Assembly (NCBI GenBank): GCA_016550425.1
Contig: JABXGS010000128.1
Coordinates: 1-20,053, forward strand
Direction of reading: 5' to 3'
DNA: 20,053 bases
Source of the DNA: an archaeon
GTDB lineage: Archaea; Asgardarchaeota; Hermodarchaeia; Hermodarchaeales; Hermodarchaeaceae
Part shown: positions 15,252 through 20,053 of the stretch, piece by piece
Position numbering within the stretch: the first letter of the stretch is position 1
Layout of the letters: the number at the start of each line of letters is the position of its first letter
Notes under the pieces: model-generated
What the model was told of the DNA's origin: nothing
The model's input: only the letters and a program-made list of their open reading frames with translations
The model's database searches: none
Translations under genes and position numbers: made by a program

Positions 15252-15528
15252 TCATTTCTTCCATAGCCACTGGTTTTTATTTTAATGTGGAGATTATGGT
15301 GACTGCTAGCCTCCTCCGTACTCCACTCGAGGCAGCTTACCTCCACTGATATCCCGCTGGGGCATTAACGGCCTAGAAAAAATATGCCAGTACCTCTGGG
15401 CACCATAGTATATATCTTCAAATAAAGCCTGCTGGCTTCTTCTAGTGATGGAAAATAGCTAATTTTGATGTGAATATTATTATTTTTGTCTATTTAATTA
15501 ATAAAAACCGATAAAAAACGTAACTCCG
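15252..15528. other. Intergenic region after hutI
   Basis: This gap lies between the end of hutI and the start of the secreted-protein gene, both leftward. It holds an AT-rich stretch next to hutI (15455-15525), a leftward TATA-like string near 15405-15412, a bulged stem-loop at 15305-15336 and an AT-rich stretch close to the secreted gene (about 15275-15290). No coding frame is convincing. Confidence 0.5.
15305..15336 (-). repeat. Bulged inverted repeat upstream of the secreted-protein gene
   Basis: GCTAGCCTC (15305-15313) and GAGGCAGC (15329-15336) can pair over eight bases with one bulged A. The region also has AGTGGAG twice on the minus strand. No T-run follows, so it is more likely a leader structure or operator than a terminator. 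Confidence 0.3.
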
Positions 15529-16800
15529 CTAATGTGCGGAATAGACTACTTTTCCGCCTTTTATGACCTTATCGACGAGGTTTACCCCGAAATGATAGGG
15601 GATATGGGCGTGGTTGGGAACATCCATGATAAGGATATCCGCTTGCTTGTTCGGCTCTAGACTTCCAACTAGATGTGATCGTTTAACGGCGTGAGCGGCA
15701 TTTATTGTGGCAGCGCAGATGGCTTCTGCGGGTGTCATACGCATGTTTACACATGCAAGGGTCATGACCAATTGCATCGACTCGGTCATACAGTTAGGAT
15801 TGAAATCAGTAGCTAATGCAACCGGAACCCCTGCCTTCATTAAATCACGAGCAGGCGCATACTGGTTCTCCATTAAAACGAAAGCCGTCGCAGGAAGGAG
15901 AACCGCTACCACCTGCCTCTTTGCCAATGCCCTAATACCCTTTTTAGAGACTTGTAATAGATGATCTGCGGAAATTGCGCCAACCTCCGCGGCTAACTCA
16001 GCACCACCTAAGGACGTCATTTCATCCGCATGGATTTTCGGTATAAGGCCATATTCCTTGCCAGCTTGGAGAATTCGACGGGATTGGTCAATATCAAATA
16101 CCCCTTTTTCGGTGAAGACGTCACAAAATTCTGCGATTCCCCTTTTTCCTACGTGAGGAATCATCTTCTCAACAATTAACTTCACATAGCTTTCAGGCTT
16201 ATCTTTAAACTTGGTAGGCACTACATGGGCTCCCATAAACGTGGGAACAATATCTATTGGATGAATGAGATTCAAATCACGCATCGCATAGAGTTGTTTA
16301 TACTCGTGCTTGGGATCAAGACCATAACCTGATTTTCCTTCAACAGTGGTGGTACCATATTCCAACATTCGATTCAAAGTCAGTCGTCCCAAGCGTACCA
16401 ATGTGTTTTTGCTGGCTTTTCGGGTGGCGTTCACGGTAACGTTGATGCCACCGCCCGCTTCGAGTATTTCCATATAGTTAGCGCCTTGAATCTTTTGGAC
16501 AAATTCACGTTCACGACTCCCAGCGAACACTAGATGCGCGTGCGGGTCAATAAGTCCTGGCATCACCGTCTGTTTGTTGGCATCAATCACTTGTGGATGA
16601 CTTCCCGGCTTTACCAAGCGCTTGATATTCTTCGTAGTATCTACCGCAACGATTTGGTTGCCCCGAATCGCCACGCCCCCGTTTTCAATGATGCCTAACT
16701 CATTGAGCTCTTCTCTGAGTTTCGGGGCATGGCTAGCTCCCCGTACTGTTATCAATTCCGAGGCATTCAAAATGACCATATCAAGATCTAAGCGTTCCAT
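15529..16800 (-). CDS. hutI: Imidazolonepropionase
   Basis: HutI opens the ring of 4-imidazolone-5-propionate to give N-formimino-L-glutamate, the third step of histidine breakdown. The 423-residue amidohydrolase (from ATG 16800) has the metal site His-x-His in LIDPHAHLVFAGSRE (His87, His89), the family stretch EILEAGGGINVTVNATR, a second metal/substrate region KIHADEMTSLGGAELAAE, ADH (about 280) and ATDFNPNC near the metal-binding Asp. Length is normal for the family. The frame extends to GTG 16824, which lies inside an AGGTG; ATG 16800, which gives MERLDLDMVILNA, fits the family's start better, though its ribosome site (GTGAT, four bases off) is weak. It is the last of the hutU-ftcD-hutI leftward operon, starting 47 bases after ftcD ends (23 if GTG 16824 is used). 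Confidence 0.93.
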   Translation of the reverse strand: MERLDLDMVILNASELITVRGASHAPKLREELNELGIIENGGVAIRGNQIVAVDTTKNIKRLVKPGSHPQVIDANKQTVMPGLIDPHAHLVFAGSREREFVQKIQGANYMEILEAGGGINVTVNATRKASKNTLVRLGRLTLNRMLEYGTTTVEGKSGYGLDPKHEYKQLYAMRDLNLIHPIDIVPTFMGAHVVPTKFKDKPESYVKLIVEKMIPHVGKRGIAEFCDVFTEKGVFDIDQSRRILQAGKEYGLIPKIHADEMTSLGGAELAAEVGAISADHLLQVSKKGIRALAKRQVVAVLLPATAFVLMENQYAPARDLMKAGVPVALATDFNPNCMTESMQLVMTLACVNMRMTPAEAICAATINAAHAVKRSHLVGSLEPNKQADILIMDVPNHAHIPYHFGVNLVDKVIKGGKVVYSAH

Positions 16801-16847
16801 TACTATCACTGAAGGCGATTGCACCTAATAAATTCACAGCTTCAGGA

Positions 16848-17792
16848 TTATTCAGAAGATAGAATACTTGTGTGCTTGGGGTCGACTTCAGCAAGTTTCC
16901 GATCAATAGCCACTTCAAGCAAGTCCTCCATATGAAATCCTTCAAGGCGAAGATAGTAGTTGGCCACATCCACAAGAGCTTGAATGGGCACCAGCCCGCA
17001 AAATTCGGCTCCCACCACGGGGACACCATATCTAGCAGCTTCGATTTTCACCAACTCGAATTGTCGATAGAGCGGGGACTTTCGAAAGTCAGTATTAGTA
17101 ATACCTATCTGAGTGATTCCGCGATCTTCCCAAAGACAACCCATTGCCTTGATACGGACAAGGCCTCCTTTCTTCTTGTGAATCGCCTTTGCTACTGCCT
17201 TCGCAATGCCTAGGTCAGTGGTTCCTAAGTTGATATTCAGACCTACCATTACCTCTCGGGCCCCTGTCATGGTAGCACCTGCGCTCGGATGTGGCTTATT
17301 GGGACCAAAGGCTGGTCGGCGTTCGGGATCTTGCATGTTCCTTTCTAATTCCTCCCACTCCCCTTTTCGAATCCAATCGACATCTCCTTTCTCAGGAGTC
17401 TCAGCTGCCTCACCGTACAAATAAACTGGTACCTGATTCTTTTCCGCAAAAGTTTGAGCAAATTCCTTCGATAACTGAATACACTCCTTAATAGTGATGT
17501 TTTTCAGAGGAACAAAAGGTGCCACATCCAACACTCCAATCCGTGGGTGTTGTCCAGTGTGTTTTCGCATGTCGAGTCGTTGGACAGCAACTTTTCCGGC
17601 GCTCAGCATGGCTGCTTTGCAGGCTTGGGGTTCACCAAAGTATGTGACAACCAAGCGATTGTAAGCAGTGTCATGTTCGAAATCAAGGAGATGAACTCCC
17701 TTTGTTTGCTTAATGGCTTCTACGATAGCCTTGATGGCTTCTGGATTATCACCCACACTAAAATTAGGAACGCATTCCACGATTTGTTTCAC
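16848..17792 (-). CDS. ftcD: Glutamate formimidoyltransferase
   Basis: This 314-residue protein is the formiminotransferase (N-terminal) part of FTCD alone; the cyclodeaminase part of the animal enzyme is absent. It moves the formimino group of N-formiminoglutamate to a reduced folate, releasing glutamate. ECVPNFSVG at residues 6-14 is the family start, KHTGQHPRIGVLDVAPFVP carries His82, the catalytic His of the animal enzyme, and NINLGTTDLGIAKAVAKAI and VGAEFCGLVP are typical of the C-terminal half. The GTG start has AGGTGA six bases upstream. It lies 16 bases after hutU. No cyclodeaminase gene is in the window, so the later step must be encoded elsewhere, or the carrier may be a folate analogue. 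Confidence 0.92.
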   Translation of the reverse strand: MKQIVECVPNFSVGDNPEAIKAIVEAIKQTKGVHLLDFEHDTAYNRLVVTYFGEPQACKAAMLSAGKVAVQRLDMRKHTGQHPRIGVLDVAPFVPLKNITIKECIQLSKEFAQTFAEKNQVPVYLYGEAAETPEKGDVDWIRKGEWEELERNMQDPERRPAFGPNKPHPSAGATMTGAREVMVGLNINLGTTDLGIAKAVAKAIHKKKGGLVRIKAMGCLWEDRGITQIGITNTDFRKSPLYRQFELVKIEAARYGVPVVGAEFCGLVPIQALVDVANYYLRLEGFHMEDLLEVAIDRKLAEVDPKHTSILSSE

Positions 17793-17808
17793 TATCAGTC
17801 ACCTATCT

Positions 17809-19473
17809 TCATTTATTTAGAAAGGGGATTTTGATCCCGTGGTGTTTAGCGAACTTTATCGATTCAGGATATCCCGCATCTACATGCCGAGCCACACCTA
17901 AACCAGGATCAGTTGTGAGAACTCGTAAAAGTCGTTTTTCGGCTTCAGGTGTGCCATCTGCCACGGAGACTTGACCCGCTGAAATGGCATACGGGATGCC
18001 CACGCCACCCCCTTGATGTAATGATACCCAAGTCGCACCAGCGACCGCATTAATGAGCACATTGAGTACAGGCCAATCTGCTATAGCATCGCTTCCATCG
18101 CGCATGCCTTCCGTTTCACGGTTCGGCGAGGCAACAGAACCAGCGTCAAGATGGTCGCGACCAATAACGATTGGTGCTTTGAGTTCTCCTTTCGCCACCA
18201 AATCATTGAGGGCTTTACCAAACTTAGCCCGTTCTCCGTATCCGAGCCAACAGACTCGCGCAGGCAGCCCTTCGAATTGAACCTTTTCGTGAGCTAGTTT
18301 AATCCATCGTTTCAAGATGTAATTGTCTGGAAAAAGTTCAAGGACCAAATCATCTGTGCGGTAAATGTCCTCAGGCTCACCTGATAGGGCTACCCATCTG
18401 AAAGGACCACGCCCTTCACAGAATAGCGGGCGGACATAGGCTTCTACAAATCCCGGATACTTCCACCGCTTTTTCTTTTCGTCCCACGCAATCGTTCTCG
18501 TATGTTGTCGAAGATTATTGCCATAATCAAAGGCAACTGAACCACGATCTTGTAGCTGAAGAATGGCGTTCACGTGATGAAGCATCGACTCCTTAGAGTA
18601 ACGAATATAATCTGCAGGATCCGTTTCACGTAGACGATCTGCTTCTTCTTTACTCATCCCAGCAGGATAGTATCCCGTTAATGGATCATGGGCTGACGTT
18701 TGGTCGGTGACTACATCCACTTTGACGCCCCGTTTTACGATTTCCGGGTGGGTTTCAGCTGTATTACCTACCAAACCGATAGACCGCGGCATCTTCTTTC
18801 CGAGGGCCTCATCAGCAAGGGCTAGGGCTTCATCAAGGCTTTCGGTTTTCAGTTCACAATAGCCTGCTCGTATCCGTTTGTCAATGGCAGCTTCATCGAC
18901 ATCAACTGCGATAACCACGCCCTCATTAAATGTGACCGCCAACGGTTGGGCACCACCCATAGCTCCTACTCCACCTGTCAAGGTTAAGGTTCCTTTCAAG
19001 GAACCACCGAAATGGCGATCCGCAACAGCCGCAAAGGTTTCGAAGGTTCCCTGCAGAATTCCCTGGGTAGCAATGTAAATCCACGACCCAGCCGTCATTT
19101 GCCCGAACATCGTCAATCCTTTCTTATACAATGCATGGAAATTTTCTTCCGTCGCCCAAAACGGAACAATCAATGAATTAGCAATTAGGACACGGGGGGC
19201 ATCTGTGTGGGTTTTAAAGACGGCGACTGGTTTCCCTGACTGGACGAGCATTGTTTCATCAGGCTCAAGCTCATGCAACGTTTCCACAATCTTATCAAAA
19301 CATTCCCAAGTCCTAGCCGCCTGCCCAGTTCCTCCATACACAATTAGATTCTCCCAATCTTTGGCAACATCCGGATCCAAATTATTTTGGAGCATTCGAA
19401 GAATGGCTTCGATTTGCCAATTCTTACAATGCAGTTTTGTGCCACGGTAGGCATGAATCGGATTACGTTTCAT
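17809..19473 (-). CDS. hutU: Urocanate hydratase (urocanase)
   Basis: HutU adds water to urocanate to give 4-imidazolone-5-propionate using tightly bound NAD+ as electrophile. The 554 residues match the normal length. [14 protein letters not shown] (46-59), [51 protein letters not shown] and the NAD region [20 protein letters not shown] are family hallmarks; the active-site region [17 protein letters not shown] and the C-terminal [18 protein letters not shown] and [19 protein letters not shown] are intact. ATG 19473 follows GGAAGGAG by four bases. It is the first gene of the hutU-ftcD-hutI operon and diverges from a membrane methyltransferase-like gene. Confidence 0.96.
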   Translation of the reverse strand: MKRNPIHAYRGTKLHCKNWQIEAILRMLQNNLDPDVAKDWENLIVYGGTGQAARTWECFDKIVETLHELEPDETMLVQSGKPVAVFKTHTDAPRVLIANSLIVPFWATEENFHALYKKGLTMFGQMTAGSWIYIATQGILQGTFETFAAVADRHFGGSLKGTLTLTGGVGAMGGAQPLAVTFNEGVVIAVDVDEAAIDKRIRAGYCELKTESLDEALALADEALGKKMPRSIGLVGNTAETHPEIVKRGVKVDVVTDQTSAHDPLTGYYPAGMSKEEADRLRETDPADYIRYSKESMLHHVNAILQLQDRGSVAFDYGNNLRQHTRTIAWDEKKKRWKYPGFVEAYVRPLFCEGRGPFRWVALSGEPEDIYRTDDLVLELFPDNYILKRWIKLAHEKVQFEGLPARVCWLGYGERAKFGKALNDLVAKGELKAPIVIGRDHLDAGSVASPNRETEGMRDGSDAIADWPVLNVLINAVAGATWVSLHQGGGVGIPYAISAGQVSVADGTPEAEKRLLRVLTTDPGLGVARHVDAGYPESIKFAKHHGIKIPFLNK

Positions 19474-19521
19474 TAGGCTCCTTCCTGAATCTCAGTTGCA
19501 CCTGAGCTTTGGTGTCGACGG

Positions 19522-19528
19522 CTTTAAG
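19522..19528 (-). promoter_or_regulatory. TATA-like box of the hutU operon
   Basis: CTTAAAG on the minus strand, about 50 bases before ATG 19473, would give a leader of roughly 25 bases that includes the GGAAGGAG site. Confidence 0.35.
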
Positions 19529-19590
19529 TGATTTTCTCTATTCATCGGTTCCGCTAGTCGGCGAGGAGTTGACCACGCATGTATAACTCC

Positions 19591-19596
19591 TTATAA
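19591..19596 (+). promoter_or_regulatory. TATA-like box of the terminal membrane-protein gene
   Basis: TTATAA, 45 bases before the TTG start at 19641; a start site near 19620 would keep the AAGGT ribosome site (19626-19630) in the leader. Confidence 0.4.
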
Positions 19597-19640
19597 GCCC
19601 GTTTTAAGAGAAGCTCCATAAGCTGAAGGTTGTTGTTCCT

Positions 19641-20053
19641 TTGTATGAGGATCTTTTCTTTCACATCGCTATGCTCATCCTCTTCCTTATCTTTATGGGA
19701 ATTCGTGGCTATTATGGTCGCAAAGCACAACCCCTAGGACAAAAACGCACACGCCAGGAACGTTGGGCAGACCAAGTCCAATATGAGAGTAAATGGTTGG
19801 TTCTATCACGTATCGTCTTGGTTTATGCCATGATTGTATTCATCGTTATCTGGAGTCTGTTTCCATTTCTCATCCCTCCGATTACTCAACTTGCTTTTGC
19901 CTATCAATTCTGGCTGCAATTGACAGGTATTGTGATCTGTATCGTGATGGTTTTGGGAATAACTTGGGTTGGGATACATTTAGGACGACAAGTCTCTGGA
20001 ACCTTAGAAATCAAAGATGACCATGCTATGGTAACCAGTGGACCCTACAAACA
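19641..20053 (+). CDS. Isoprenylcysteine carboxyl methyltransferase-family membrane protein, 3' end cut off
   Basis: The frame runs off the window after about 137 residues. Three hydrophobic helices are visible (about residues 8-22, 52-73 and 83-105), followed by HLGRQVSGTLEIKDDHAMVTSGPYK, which matches the segment before the conserved YxRHPxY motif of ICMT/PEMT-like membrane methyltransferases; that motif itself would lie beyond the edge. In archaea and bacteria such proteins methylate lipids or unknown acceptors rather than prenylated proteins. TTG 19641 has GAAGGT ten bases upstream; ATG 19671 is an alternative without a close ribosome site. It diverges from hutU across a 167-base gap and has no obvious functional tie to it. 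Confidence 0.75.
   Translation, partial: MYEDLFFHIAMLILFLIFMGIRGYYGRKAQPLGQKRTRQERWADQVQYESKWLVLSRIVLVYAMIVFIVIWSLFPFLIPPITQLAFAYQFWLQLTGIVICIVMVLGITWVGIHLGRQVSGTLEIKDDHAMVTSGPYK

Noticed and set aside
1..20053. tRNA, rRNA, CRISPR array or insertion sequence
   Set aside because: I found no cloverleaf-like segment with a T-loop, no evenly spaced repeats and no transposase or flanking inverted repeats.

Overview
The window looks like a piece of an archaeal chromosome. The evidence is A-type (V/A-type) ATP synthase subunits C, H and E, an Alba domain, TATA-like boxes about 25 bases before likely transcript starts, and Shine-Dalgarno sites built on GGTGA/GAGGT. A surface protein with a PGF-type C-terminal anchor also fits. 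Base composition is even and moderate in GC, and I see no insertion sequence, CRISPR array, tRNA or rRNA. An Asgard-type or other protein-degrading archaeon would fit, but lineage cannot be fixed from this sequence alone.

Left part (1-4515): a leftward group carries an AtpZ-like small membrane protein, ATP synthase subunit C and a truncated DUF5615 PIN-like protein. After a 494-base divergent intergenic region comes a secreted six-repeat kelch protein ending in a clear stem-loop terminator. Next is an overlapping pair encoding the peripheral-stalk subunits H and E. The ATP synthase genes are thus split between strands, and subunits I, K, F, A, B and D are not in the window.

Middle part (4516-12235): a type II Ca2+-ATPase-like P-type pump, a small two-helix membrane protein, an ABC exporter pair (ATPase plus large permease), and a protein joining an N-terminal membrane anchor, a degenerate two-motif phospholipase-D-like region and a C-terminal Alba domain. 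That last fusion is the most unusual gene here.

Right part (12236-19473): histidine degradation. hutH (histidine ammonia-lyase, with about 85 extra residues in mid-protein) runs rightward, and hutU-ftcD-hutI form a leftward operon. Together they take histidine to urocanate, imidazolone propionate, formiminoglutamate and then glutamate plus a formimino group on a folate-type carrier. Between them lie an unrecognised beta-rich ORF and a secreted cysteine-containing protein, convergent to each other. The window ends in the first part of an isoprenylcysteine-carboxylmethyltransferase-family membrane protein that diverges from hutU.

Several genes have long-ORF starts (GTG) that fall inside the GGTG of a Shine-Dalgarno site. 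For these I prefer the next in-frame start and say so.
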